The translations under genes and the position numbers were made by a program. The notes under the pieces are model-generated. The model was not told where the DNA came from, did not search any database, and worked only from the letters and a program-made list of their open reading frames with translations. This document shows, one piece after another, positions 13,191-25,009 of a stretch of DNA of 64,000 nt; positions within the stretch are counted from its first letter, which is position 1, and every line of letters begins with the position of its first letter. Origin of the DNA: Cryptomeria japonica (Eukaryota; Streptophyta; Pinopsida; Cupressales; Cupressaceae); contig NC_081407.1 in assembly GCF_030272615.1 (NCBI RefSeq), positions 152,479,048 to 152,543,047 on the forward strand, read 5' to 3'.

Positions 13191-16100
13191 TTACATGAAG
13201 TTAAAAATGTCTACATAGGTGACCTTCAATGATTGAAAGTACCCGTTCCATCCTCTCAAGAAACAATCAAAGACATTAATAAAAGCACTAAAAATATATG
13301 CATGCACTTCAACACTTTTGAGATCAGATGGCACTAGTTTATCTAAAGCACCGACTGCATCCTGCTAAGCTCCAAGTAAGGTGTCCATCCAAGGAGTGAT
13401 CAGACTTCTTAGTTCTCCCACTCTGCTCAAGACTTGCTCTTTTTCTCTATTCAATCCTTTTATTTTGTCAGTGAAGTCCAGTATTTGGGCTTCAAGGGAA
13501 CTTGGAAAATTGGATGAGGGGCAAATGAATGACCAATACTTGCAAGCTTCCCTTCAAAATCTCGTATTTGCTTATCAATATCTACAGTAAACTTGGGCAA
13601 AAATAGACATGATTTAAATATTTTTCTACCTTCATCTTGTTGGAAATCGTTGTATATTGCTACTGCTAGGATATGTTGTTGTCATTAATGTCAACATATT
13701 CTTGTCACTAGTACACTTGGAGCAGTTTTCCGATGAGCTATGGGATTTTATTTTTTTTCAAAAATACCCCGTGTTCATCAAAATTCCAATGTGTTAAAAT
13801 TTCACATCGGAATTCGGACGAAAAACCGATGAACATTTCCGACCGTCTATGGGATTTCTTTTACTTCGTAGTTTTGTTTTGTTGTATTGGTGCTTTGCAG
13901 ATTTTGGTATTTCCTCCACTATATTCCGATGTGATCAAATATTGAGATGAGATTTTAGGATATTGTTTGGGACGGGCCTGTGTATATTCATTTTATATGG
14001 ATCAAGTTTTGGTGCTCAGCAAGTTATCTTTCTTCGTAACAGTTGTTGATTGGTTGTGTTCTTGAGTTTCAGATGTTGACAGATGAAGATTTGATAAGTG
14101 GTGTTGGTGCAGCTGTTGCTGATGATTCTAATGTGCTTGCTAGTGTTTCCTAATTGTGTCCTATTTGTTTTAATGATCTACATTGATCATTGTGCAAGTT
14201 TTTCATGGTTTTCCTGAACCGGTGATGTTCTTCATGTTATACATTATTTCTGGTGTTGTAGTGTGTTGTGGTTGATCTTGGCATGATTTCCGATTGTGTT
14301 GTGTGTTTGGGAATTTGATTAAGGTCCATGTTATGTCATGTAAATCATTATATTGGTCTAGTGGTCCATCTTTGTATCGTGTGATGTAATTATTTAATTA
14401 TGAGTTGAGGGTTTAGCCAACCTTGTTGTCAAGGTTGAAGATTTGTATATATAGGTGATATAGTCATGTAATTTGGTGATAGTGGTTGTGTCTGCATTAT
14501 TAGAGAGTTGTGTATGTGCAAACATTGATTCATCCTTCAGTATTGTGATTGAGCGAAGATTGGTGTTGTAGAGTAGACATCTGAGCTTAACCAAAACTGT
14601 AATTAGGCATTTGGAGATGTTATTCTTTCAGTTCATTCCTTCCAGATTGTTGTCTAAATCTTGTCGTAAGTCAGTGAGACTACTAAGGATTGTAGCCTTC
14701 TTGGTCATTGTATTTGAGCAATGAGCTCTAGGAAGTGTTCATGAATACATGTGCATTACCCATTGTAATATTTTCACGTACTACTGTAGAGTATCATCTT
14801 ACTATGGGTAGGTTCCCACCGTGGTTTTTCCCTTAACCGGGTTTTCCACATCAAAATCTTGGTGTTGTGTGTTGTGCTTTCAATTTTCTTATCTTTGTTA
14901 TTACAACACTTTATCAGATCTATATTTGTAGCTAAAGTTTGTAGATCTGGTGAAGACTGATTCACCCCCCTCCTAGTCTTCCTTCATTATTGTTGCCAGC
15001 ACATCTAGTGCATCCTCTACACTCTTTACCGTAATCTTCAAAACTTCCCTATCAGCTTCAATTATCTTCAAATAGGTTTGAAGCCTCATGTCATTAAACT
15101 TATTCAAAACCTTTATATCTACATCTTTTTGTAATGATACAAAATCATATTCTACTTTATTTAACATATCCTTAAGCTTACTTGAGGGTGAGTCATTTGA
15201 AATCTGCTTAATGTTAGGCAAAACTTTTTCCAAAATTGGAGTGGCCAAAGATATCACCTCTTTCTCTTCAGATGCAAACTTGAGTAATTCCTCACTAGCC
15301 TTGATCTACGCAAGGGTGGAAAATTTGAGTGCTTGAAGAGGGGACAAGATGCTTAAGCCTACTGGACCATGAGAAAGATCATCCTCAACTGCAATTTGCT
15401 TTCCTTTATCAGGGATAGTAACTTTTGTCATGGTTGTTAGAGATTTATCAATTTTCTCTTCACCCTTCTCCTTCACCAGTTCAATATTTACATCCTCTTC
15501 ACTTTTCTCACCACCTCTATCACCCTTTCCTACTTCACCTAACTCCTCTTCTATCATTTTTGCAATTATTTCTATCTCAGGAGGATCCTAAGTAGCATCA
15601 CCGGAGTTATCCATTGCTTGATCATCAAAGGCATCAATTGGAGCCTCTTGTCCAACCGGAATTACAGATGATTTTTTACATCTACAGGCACATCTGGGAT
15701 AGATGGAGTATCCTTAAGCTCAGAGACTGCTACTTGCTCTTTCGGAACAATTTTTTCTTGAGAGGATTCTTCGGGATTTACATCAACTCTCTGTTCAATC
15801 AAAAACTATCTCAAAATTGTTTTTGTTTCCTTTATCACTTCATCTTTCTTTTCTATAATAAGCTTATTTACTCTTATCTTGCTTCGGAATCTATCCTTGG
15901 CAAGTTTCAGTAACAGGATGACTTCATCTCTAGAAATAACAGAAGATATATTCACTAGCACATATTCCTTTATTCTCATCCTCAAGTGAAGTTGTATGTC
16001 TCCTTGCATCCAAAATGTCATACAAGCTCTTGGGGATCATAGATGATAACTCTATTAATACTTTACTAAATTTATCCATATACTCTACAATTGATTCTTC

Positions 16101-17897
16101 AACAACTCATTGAACTTTATCCTAAAAAATCTCATAATATACAGAAACATTTTTCAAATTTCCATCTCTCAAAATCTCATCAATTAACTATTGCAATGTC
16201 AATGGGGGCACAATATCAAATGTACCTTCTATCTTACTAGATTTAAGAGCTTGATCTATCTTTGATATATTCTTCTTGTTGGCTCTAGCATTTTTGGATG
16301 GCTCTTCTTGTGACTTACCTTTCTTGGTAGGAGGAGCATCACCCAATGTAGGCTTCCAGACTACCCTTGCATAGGTGGTAGTCTTCTTTACTTTCCTCAC
16401 CTCTTCATCCTATTTCATTTCCTCTTCAGTTGAAGCATACTACCTTGTAGATTTCTCCTTATTCCTTTTCTCTTCTCCACCGGTTGATACTACTGGTTTA
16501 GGCTTTGGTGGAGGTAATAGTTTTTGCACACTGGAGGTAGGTACAGATTTGCTAGGCTTGGCCTTGGACTGCTTGGGAGGAGTTGGTTTAGCTTGTGGCT
16601 TCACCACATATTCCTCCTTCAGAATGTTTTTCTCCCTTTCCTTATGCATTGCTTCCTTGGTAATGCCCATTTGCTTTGCAAGTTCCTCGACCTCTTTTCT
16701 CACTTTCCTCTTCCTTCCGACCCAAGTGAACTTCTTATGCAAGTCTAAATATTTCTCCTTAAATGTTCCAAATCTTTTCTCCTTTTGGTCTACCGGTTTT
16801 CTCAATAGGTGTTGAGCATATGCATTAAGCGTGATAGCATCAACCTCATACCCCATGGGCATGATCTAGACTATTCTTGACTCAACTGACTCCATATGGC
16901 ATTGATCCTTATCAACCATAAAATAAATTATCTTCTCATACTTCTCTACTATCTCTTTGGGAATATTTCTCCAGTTTTCATAGAGGCTTGGAAGTTCTTG
17001 AAATAGCCCCATAAGGCAGATATTCTCATCACATTGTCACCTATACCCAACAACCCTTCCTTAATTTTCATAGCCACCGATTCGTCATAAGCCCATTGGA
17101 CTTTTCCAATTCCGGGGATCTCATTCAAAAAGTAGAGAGCTAACAACACAATTAAAGATCCAAACTTGAAGGTGTGTTTCTAGTCCTGTTTTATTTTCTT
17201 CAAGTTTCTTAACAATTTACTCAGGAGTATTGAACATAGATCATACCTTTTATCCTCCTTGAGCATCTGATATGCAAAGAATATAGCAGTACTGGAGACT
17301 GAGTTTTTCTTGCTAGATTGATACACCTTGTAGCCCACCACCATTGAGGCAAATCTCACATCATGCTCAACAATATCATTGATTGTCATTGACTGGTTGT
17401 CATATTGGGAACTGGTAACAGCTGCCATAATGGTATTCTACACTTTCCTAAGGCTAGGAATCTCACGGATACACTCAAACATGTGAATGTCTGAATGGCT
17501 TGCTTCATAATCTTATGTGGTCTATCTAGCCAGATGAACTCATCATGAACCCTGCTAAGAATTTACCGGACCCATCTCGCTTCATCAAATACCAAAAAAT
17601 AGATGAACTACGTGAAACCCTTGTCGTGAAGAATCTTATATTCTGACTTCAGGTTTCCAAGACTCTCTGCCATATGCTTGTTATAGAGTGTAAGCATGTT
17701 TGCATTTCCAAGTTCTTCAATGTCACAGTGAATGTATGCCCTTATATCTTCATTGTGAATACAACGTACGAAACTAAAGAAAATGCTCCTTCCGGATCAT
17801 CTTCAACCAATTTGAAAGGATACCTTTTGAAAATGGGCCATGCCCTCTCAAAAATATCAACTACCAGAGGTGTAGCAATATTAGATGTAGATGCCAT
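13191..17897 (-). pseudogene. C3 accessory frame (about 1,110 codons), function unknown
   Basis: Starts at ATG 17897 (MASTSN...) and ends at a TAA at 13191-13193. After subtracting the solo LTR and its duplication (1,369 bp) it spans about 3.34 kb, close to the C4 homologue (3.33 kb). Relatedness is clear: in an ungapped stretch of 59 residues (17183-17359) I count 27 identical to C4, including MVVGY, EDK and KLL-NLK. Later shared blocks are GIGKVQWAYD near 17100, PMGYEV near 16860, a Lys/Pro-rich tract (16440-16620) and a helical C-terminal part. Several stops and frameshifts break it, and a solo LTR interrupts it at 13638-15001. I recognise no enzyme motif. Its place between gag and the 3' LTR is where some copia and gypsy elements carry env-like or other extra genes, but I see no signal peptide or membrane anchor. 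Confidence 0.7.
13638..15001 (+). mobile_element. Solo LTR inside the C3 accessory frame
   Basis: A 1,364-bp LTR starting TGTTGGAAATCG and ending TTGCCAGCA, flanked by a perfect five-base duplication CATCT (13633-13637 and 15002-15006). The C-rich stretch near its end (TTCACCCCCCTCC) and the CACCGTGGTTTTTCCC block near 14820 mark it as a relative of the C3, C4 and C9 LTRs, in plus orientation. Its start and end do not match any other LTR here, so it is a separate subfamily. Confidence 0.9.
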
Positions 17898-18022
17898 TGT
17901 GAATTTAGGGTTTTAAAAGATAGCTTGTGAATAGATAAATACCTCCTGATTCACAACCGGGTGTAGGAAATCATTGAATGGTCACTTCAAGCTCGGTTTT
18001 TGCTGACGAATCTCTTTTACTC

Positions 18023-19223
18023 TGATGAATAATAAGAGGGGGGGGGGGTGAATTATTATGCCAAAACACCTTGCACTAAAACACTTACACAGTCTAGAGA
18101 TAAACCGATAAAGCTCTGACAATCAAATCGGTTATCACACATACAAACCAAAATGCGAATAAACCATTCACCCATGAAAGCAATACAACCATAACACAAG
18201 ATATTTGATGTGGAAACCCAACTGGGAAAAACCACGGTGAGATGGAACTCACAAGTCACTATCTGCAGAATAGAAACCAGACCAGTTAAGGTCAGACCGG
18301 TTAAGGTCTTACAATGTTCTTCACCAGAACAGATCCTGTTAGGAATCTCAATCTCTGTTAGGAGATAAGTCCGATTAAAGACTACCTTGTTAGAGGATTT
18401 TAGATTCACATGTGTGAACCACCTTGTTAGAGGATTTTACAAAGGCTTTGAGGCCTACCCTGTTAAGGGCTACAAACTTGTCAAAGATGTGAGTAATCAA
18501 CAAGTGTTTGATCTATCTACTAGCACAAACTGCTTGGTTAGATCCAGTATTGCTCACAGCTAATGCATTCCAGCATTACTTTAGTCTTCTCTATCTCACT
18601 CTCAGTTACAACTTGATCTTCTCTAATAATATCGCTCTACTTTTCCACCTTAAACCCTAGCTCAACATAAACCCTATTCACAGCTCCTTCAACAACTTGA
18701 AAACCCTAGACATGATGTCCTTTTAAAGGAATCTGATTTCATGTCGGTCCAATAGGATTACATTACAATTTCCTAGGTTCATTGAATCTAGACATACTCA
18801 GTAACACGACACAAGAATCACCATCAATGTGTCAGCACTATCAAACAATCAGTGGATTGGTAACTCATCACAAAATGCCGGTTGGTAACTCATCACAGAG
18901 TGTTACCGGTTCATACAAAATGCCAGTTGCCGATTTGACAAAAATGCCGATTGCCGGTTTGACAAAAATGAAGACTGGTAAGAATGTGTTGTGCCACTTT
19001 GCTTCCTCGTACCGCTTGTGATCTATGAACCGCTTGGGGTCAACATGCTGCTTCAGATCGGGAAACACATTCTGCAAAATCACCACTAGTCAAAAGACTA
19101 GAGTACAATATACCGGTTGGAACAAATACCGGTTGAGCATAAGCTCATACATATAAAGGGGATCTCAATACAAGTGTGTGTCCATCAATGACAATCACAA
19201 CATAAACATCAAAAATGCCAACA
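18023..19223 (-). mobile_element. C4: left (3') LTR
   Basis: Starts TGATGAATAATAAG and ends AAATGCCAACA. It contains a run of eleven G at about 18038-18048, the CCACGGTGAGA block at 18232 and several CCGGTT/ACCGGT words. The distal 0.7 kb matches 24292-25009 closely. Confidence 0.9.
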
Positions 19224-19250
19224 ATCTCCCCCTTTGGCATTGATGGCAAC
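19224..19250 (-). promoter_or_regulatory. C4 polypurine tract
   Basis: Minus strand TGCCAAAGGGGGAGAT abuts the LTR start TGTTGGCATTTTTG. The tract and the preceding GCCATCAATGCC are nearly identical to those of C3. Confidence 0.85.
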
Positions 19251-19587
19251 ACTTAGGAAAATAAAATTTTGACATCTAAGTGTTTTACAACAAAAACTTG
19301 CCATTAACAAAATTGCTCCCCCTAAGCATATACACTATCCCTTAATCAACAGAGTGTATAGCAATTTTGCATTCAGAGCAAAATCATCAGAGCATATAGC
19401 ATATATCATAGCATATATCAAAATTTCAAAAATAGATACTTCTCCCTCTGATATACTTCTCCCCCTGATATATCAAAATTTCAAAATTGAAGACCATCAA
19501 AATTTTAAAACCATGTACTTCTCCCCCTTTGCCAACAATGACAAATTACCGCTGCAAAAACCTATTTCCATATATATATAAAAGAGT

Positions 19588-22500
19588 TTATGACAATAAT
19601 GAATAATACTTGTCAAAAACCGCTTTGTAGTCCTGCAAAAATTGTTTCATGGAGAGAGACCACGACTCAAGTAGGGAGGTCGCCACTTCCTTCTCTGTCT
19701 GCATTTGTGATACCTATTCCTCCATGGCATCTATTGTGCTCAATTCTTGGGTGACTGTCAGTGCTTCTAGGTTCAGATAGCATTTCTGAAGAATTTGCAG
19801 TCATGGAAGTAATACCAGTTGAAGTTCCTACAAATCCCTAGATCTTGTGTTGATCTCTTGCTCTATCTTGGCTGACTGGATCTGGAACTGGTGAACGGTT
19901 TGCCCATATGCCGCAAAGGAGTCGTAAGGAGTCTTGAATGTGCTTAAGTAGGACTGTAAGTCTATTTGAAGTTGTTGCTTCTTAGCTAGCACATCATCAC
20001 AAAATAGATGAGGTTGATAGATTTTGCTGAGTAGCAAGTTTCCCTAATCCAAAGCACTCCTTATGTCCTTTTGATCCTTTGACAGTTCAGTCCTAAGCTC
20101 ATTCAGTTTCTTCACCAGAGAAACATTAAGAGCCTTTTGGTGCTCTTTCTTTACATTGGCCTCAACTACTTCTCGTAGGCTTTGCACCTGATCATCCACT
20201 ACAGTACACAGAAGTTTGAGTTGTGCTAGTGATGAATCAGTGTCAGGAAGATTAGTACCAAGGATTAAACCGGTGAGTGTGTCTACAGCTGCCTGAATGA
20301 TGTCTTGTTCCTTTTTCCTGCGGATGATCTCAAGGCGCTCTTGAGCAACCTTGATGCTCTGCATAAGTTTCGACTCACTTGTAGATTGGAGATCGATAGG
20401 ACTAGAGAGATCAACCGGTGAGGGTTGACTTCTGGTTGCCTTCGGAGTCTCCACCTGAGAGCTTTTTGCCGCTTCACGTTCCTTGGCTTCTTCAGCTTTC
20501 TTCTTTTCTGTTTCTCTTCTCTTCTCTTCTTCCTTGTCTTCTTCTTCCTTTTTCTTCTCCTCTGCTCTCCTCTTCTGCTCTTCCTTGTCTTCTGCTTCCC
20601 TCTTCTTCTTCTCTTCCTCTTCATTTTTCTTCTTTTCTTCCTCTTCCTTCTTCTTTTCTTCATCTTCCTTCTTCCTCTTCTCCTCTTCTTTCTTCTTCTT
20701 CCTTCTTCCTCTTTTCTTCCTTTTCCTCTTCTTATTTCTTTTTCCTTTCTTCTTCTTGCTTCTTTTTCTCTTCATCTTTTCTTTTCTCCTCTTCCTCTTT
20801 CTTTTTCTCTTCCTCCTTTCTCTATTTCTCATCTTCATCCTTCTTCTTTTTCTCTTCTTCTTTGTCTTTTGCCGCTTGTTGTGTGTCCACAGCTTGTTCA
20901 CCACCCTGATCAGCCTATTGCCCCTATTGAGTTCCCTCAGATGGTATATCTTGAGTGGCATCTTCTGTATCTAGGGCATCAACATCTATGGTGTTGATTG
21001 GTTCCTCCACCAGCTTTCCTTCTTCATCAAAAACTTCATCTGGTTTGGAAATAACCGGTTCCTTTTCCACTTGGAGGTTGGCCATTCGAGCTTTGTGTGA
21101 ACTGATGTGTATCCTTTTCTACATCATCAACTCTCCCTTCCAACAACCAGAGTCTTCTTCTCCTTGTGAAGAAGAGACCTTTATTTTTATCTAATACATC
21201 AAATAATTCTAAGTTTGAGAGTTCGGGGAAGTAATGTGCAAAAACTTTCTCCCTAATCTCTTGTTCCTTTTCAATGGCAATGCGCCATTTGTTATCCAAT
21301 GCTTTATACAATGAATCCGATGTCTGAGATTTAATCTCTGATGGTGACCAGTCATTTCTACATAAATAAAGAATAATCTCCTACAGTACTTCATCTTTTT
21401 CCTCACTATTGAAATCATCATAATAATCAACTAAATCATGAAGTAACTTTCCCCTAATATTCTTTACTGTTCTTTGACAATGTGTCAAAGGTTTGTAAGA
21501 GGAGATATCTATATTTACCGATGCGGGTGTTGCCAATTCATTCTTCTTCACCTTCTTGGTCTATCTAGCCTTCTTTGGTTGTTCATCAGACTCAGTTTCT
21601 TCGGAGTCAGGTTCATTTGCCTTAGTCTTCCTCTTTCTTTTGAAGACTTTTGCTGGTGTTGCCTCCGATTTCTTCTTTGCCGATGACCGCTTGGTCACTT
21701 TTGGAGTCTCAGTGGTAGCTGGTGCTGATGCCCCAGGCACTGCCTTAGCTTTCTTGTCTGCCAGTTCTTTTCCCTTCTTCACCGATGGTTCTTCAACCGG
21801 TGCTATCCTCTCCAAGTAGGTTCTGGTTCGCTTCGCCTTTGGATCAAGAGGCAAGGCAATAAGGGTTGAAGCATACTCTTCCAGCATGTCATACATGACT
21901 TCATAGCCCATAGGCTCCACTTCCTCCATTCTAGGCTCAACAGCCTCCATTAGACATTTGTCCACCTAAATAGTGAAACAGATTTCGTCTTCATACTTCT
22001 TCACTATGTCACCTAAGATTCGCATCCTCTGACTCATTTTTCTTCTGAACTCATCAAAGTATTTGTTCAGGATCTCAGGGTAGCCAGTTCCAATGGCTTG
22101 CACACTTTCCTTTATCTACTTGGTTACCGGTTGGTCAGGGGACCACTGGACATCTCCTACACCCGGAAAGTAGCCTTGGAAATAGAAAAACAATCCTACC
22201 AGTAGTTGTCCAAATTTAAATCTCAGTGAATTGTCCTTTTTGATTTCCTTGAGATTTGACAGGAGTTTCCTTTGCATACTGGTCCATAAGTCAAATGATT
22301 TATCCTCTATAATCATCCGGTAAGTGACATTTACCACTGCAGCAGATATAGAATTAATCCTGCTGGCTGAGAATGTCCTGTAGCCTACCACCATGCAGGC
22401 GTATTTTACCAGTTCATCCTTGATAGGATTAACTGTCATACCTTGTGAATCACTTGTCAAACCAGTGAGCTTGGTCATTTCCATTTTTCTTACCGTTCTC

Positions 22501-22913
22501 AAGGCTGGTACTTCCCCTGTGTTGTAGAAACCAGTGACTACATGAATTGCCTTTGGCGTGATATCATGCTTTCTTTCCAGGTACATCTTGTCACCATGGA
22601 CTCTACTCAGGATGATTCTGATGTGATCCTCTATGAAATCTTCCAAAAAATACACTGCATTATGGAGTTTCTTCTTCTCTAAGATACTGAACTCCAGTTT
22701 GATCCTTTTGTCCTTACCGCAAAATAGACCTATTTGAGTATGAATGGCTAAGGACCCTAGGTCTTCTATCTTGCAATCAATATAGTCTGAAATTCCTTCT
22801 TCGACTGTGACTCCAGCTGGGACTTGTGACAAAGCATTATACTTGGACTTCCTCTGAGTGAAATTTTCTGACTCAATGGATGTTCTTGAACTGGTATGAG
22901 ATGCAGAAGCCAT
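19588..22913 (-). pseudogene. C4 accessory frame (about 1,108 codons), function unknown
   Basis: ATG at 22913 (MASASH...) to TAA at 19588. One frame runs through about 21.1 kb with in-frame stops at 22116-22118, near 21966, 21561-21563 and 21370. A frameshift lies between about 21.1 and 21.0 kb, and a further stop at 20044. Parts in order: an N-terminal globular region of about 270 residues with MVVGY and PGVGDVQWS; a region starting PMGYEV; a Lys/Arg-rich basic segment resembling nuclear-localisation signals (about 21600-21720); a helical segment (21050-21310); an extreme Lys/Glu-rich region of about 150 residues likely to form a long charged coiled coil (20480-20900); and a C-terminal helical domain ending about 360 bases before the LTR. 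It is homologous to the C3 frame and of equal length. No RT, integrase, protease or RNase H motif is seen. Role unknown; a structural or nucleic-acid-binding helper is only a guess. Confidence 0.75.
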
Positions 22914-23139
22914 TGAAGAGTATTTCAAGAATACGAAAAATACCTTTCACACGCGAATTTAGGGCTTCCTAATTCTGCTTTGCTTCGCTCTCCATCAAAT
23001 GCCAAATCACCACTTTGAGTTCTCCACTGCCGATTGCAAACTATATTTGAATCTCCTTCAAATCTCTCCAATTCCTTGAAATCTAAGCTCAAATCGCCTT
23101 CTCTATGCTCTACACTTGAAAACTTTTCTTCGCTCGAAA

Positions 23140-23185
23140 AATAGATAGTGAGAAATGATTTGAAAATTGCATTTATACATGTCTC
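23140..23185 (-). promoter_or_regulatory. Possible internal promoter of the C4 accessory gene
   Basis: Minus-strand TGTATAAATGC (around 23170-23180) resembles a plant TATA box. It lies about 260 bases before the accessory ATG (22913), within 400 bases of non-coding sequence separating that ATG from gag. A separate transcript for the accessory gene is an inference. C3 has no such spacer left. Confidence 0.35.
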
Positions 23186-23359
23186 TCACCTACCATCATT
23201 AATGCTCCTATATTAGGGTGTAAACCCTAATTTGCCTTTTTACCATTTTTGATCTTCTGCCAAGCGACAGGTGTAGCATACTGGTTAAGGTCTTTTACCA
23301 ATGTTAACTGGGGGTTCCAAAGCATTTTTCCGTTTGCTCCCCCTAAGCCTTTGAGGCTT

Positions 23360-24282
23360 AGTTTGCCGGTTCAGATATTTCCACACTGGGTGCAGAAACC
23401 GGTTCCTCCTCCAATAATACTGGTTTCTTCTTTCATACTTTCTTCATGTCTTCTTGTACTTTTTCAACATCTATTTCTCCTTCCTGAGTGACCAGTATAT
23501 CATTAGATATACTTTTTCTGCTTCTACAAAATCTTGCAATGTGACCCAGTTTGTTGCAGTGATAGCAAACAAGTCCAGGTGCTCTCCAAGGTCCATTTTA
23601 CATGTTTCCATTCTTCCATCTGCATGTTGCAGTAGTGTGACCATGACCATGACAGATCATACAACTTTCTCTCCATCCGGTTGCCGCTTGATGACCACCA
23701 CTTCTTGACTAATGATTGAAGACATTAAACCAGTTGTGGTTCTAGTTCATAAAAGATTCAGGACCAGTTCCTTTGGTCCTCTGAGGATATCTTCCGGTGT
23801 TATTCATTACAGACCTGCATTCAAATGCTCTATGCCCAAACTTGTTGCATGCATAACAATGACCATTGAACTTATTGGATCTAGGTATATTGTTGATAAA
23901 ATAAGGAAAATTATTGTAGGCTTTGCTCCTACACACATTGGCAGTGTGTCCTTCTTTAAGACAGTTAAAGCAAACAGGTTTGATTTTTTGCTTACCTTTT
24001 CCTTTATGTGTCGGTTGCTTCTTTGATGCTTCAGCATTTGTCCTTGAGGATTCTCCTTCCTCATGTCCAAAAAAACCAAGACCATTTGTATTCTTTGCCA
24101 GTCTAGATGACTCAAGCTTTTGCTCTAGCCTGACTGTACTTTTGCCAAACTTAGCTAGTTTTTCCTTTGATTCAAAGAGTTCTTTGGAAATAGCAGTGTT
24201 TGTCTCCATAAGACTTGCATTTTCTGAGATGGCAATGTTCAGTTCTCCTTGCATGTCTTCTTTCTCCATTCTGCTCTCATGA
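23360..24282 (-). pseudogene. C4 gag remnant: coiled coil and four zinc knuckles
   Basis: Opens inside gag because the 5' end is deleted. First comes a heptad-like Leu/Glu/Lys coil (24269-24110), then GLGFFGHEEGESS, which recurs in the C9 gag as GLGYEEGESS. Four CCHC-type knuckles follow: CFNCLKEGHTANVC, CYACNKFGHRAFEC, a degenerate CHGHGHTTATC and CYHCNKLGHIARFC (down to about 23540). Zinc knuckles bind element RNA during packaging. Stops occur after 23742. The tail ends near 23360. Confidence 0.75.
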
Positions 24283-24291
24283 AGGCGAGCA

Positions 24292-25009
24292 GTTTGATCT
24301 ATCTACTAGCACAAATTTCTTGGTTAGATCCAGTATTGCTCACAGCTAATGCATTCCAGCATTACTTCAGTCTTCTCTATCTCACTCTTAGTAACAACTT
24401 GATCTTCTCTAATAAGATCGCTCTTCTTTTCCACCTTAAACCCTAGCTCAACATAAACCCTATTCGCAGTTCCTTCAACAACTTGAAAACCCTAGACATG
24501 ATGTCCTTTTAAAGGAATCTGATTTCATGTCGGTCCAATAGGATTACATTACAATTTCCTAGGTTTAGTGAATCTAGACATACTCAATAACATGACACAA
24601 GAATCACTATCAATGTGTCGGCACCATCAAACAATCGATGGATTGGTAACTCATCACAAAATGCCAGTTGGTAACTCATCACAGAGTGTTACCGATTCAT
24701 ACAAAATTATGGTTGTCGGTTTGACAAAAATGCCGGTTGCCGGTTTGACAAAAATGAAGACTGGTAAGAATGTGTTGTGCCGCTTTGCTTCCTCGTACCA
24801 CTTGTGATCTATGAACCGCTTGGGGTCAACATGCCGCTTCAGACTGGGAAACACATTCTGCAAAATCACCACTAGTCAAAAGACTAGAGTACAACATACC
24901 GGTTGGAACAAATATCGGTTGAGCATGAGCTCATACATATAAAGGGGATCTCAATACAAGTGTGTGTCCATCAATGACAATCACAACATAAACATCAAAA
25001 ATGCCAACA
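24292..25009 (-). mobile_element. C4: truncated right (5') LTR
   Basis: Matches 18513-19223 of the left LTR with scattered substitutions and ends ATGCCAACA followed by TACTC. The inner 0.49 kb of LTR, the primer site and the start of gag are missing. The break is at about 24291, at the start of TTTGATCTATCTACTAGC. Confidence 0.88.

Larger units (their letters stand above)
18023..25009 (-). mobile_element. C4: pol-less copia-type element nested in C3
   Basis: Inserted in C3 with a perfect target duplication TACTC (18018-18022 and 25010-25014). The left LTR is complete (1,201 bp). The right LTR keeps only about 718 bp and has lost its inner part, together with the primer site and the gag start. 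The order on the minus strand is truncated LTR, gag remnant with zinc knuckles, accessory frame, polypurine tract, LTR. No pol motifs are seen. Layout, LTR design and both proteins parallel C3, although LTR sequences differ enough to be a different family. Confidence 0.9.

Noticed and set aside
16375-16815. 146-codon plus-strand frame
   Set aside because: Antisense shadow of the C3 accessory frame (Lys/Pro-rich region).
20418-20997. Three long overlapping plus-strand frames rich in Ser, Leu and Phe
   Set aside because: They are the reverse reading of the purine-rich Lys/Glu tract of the C4 accessory frame; composition alone keeps them open.
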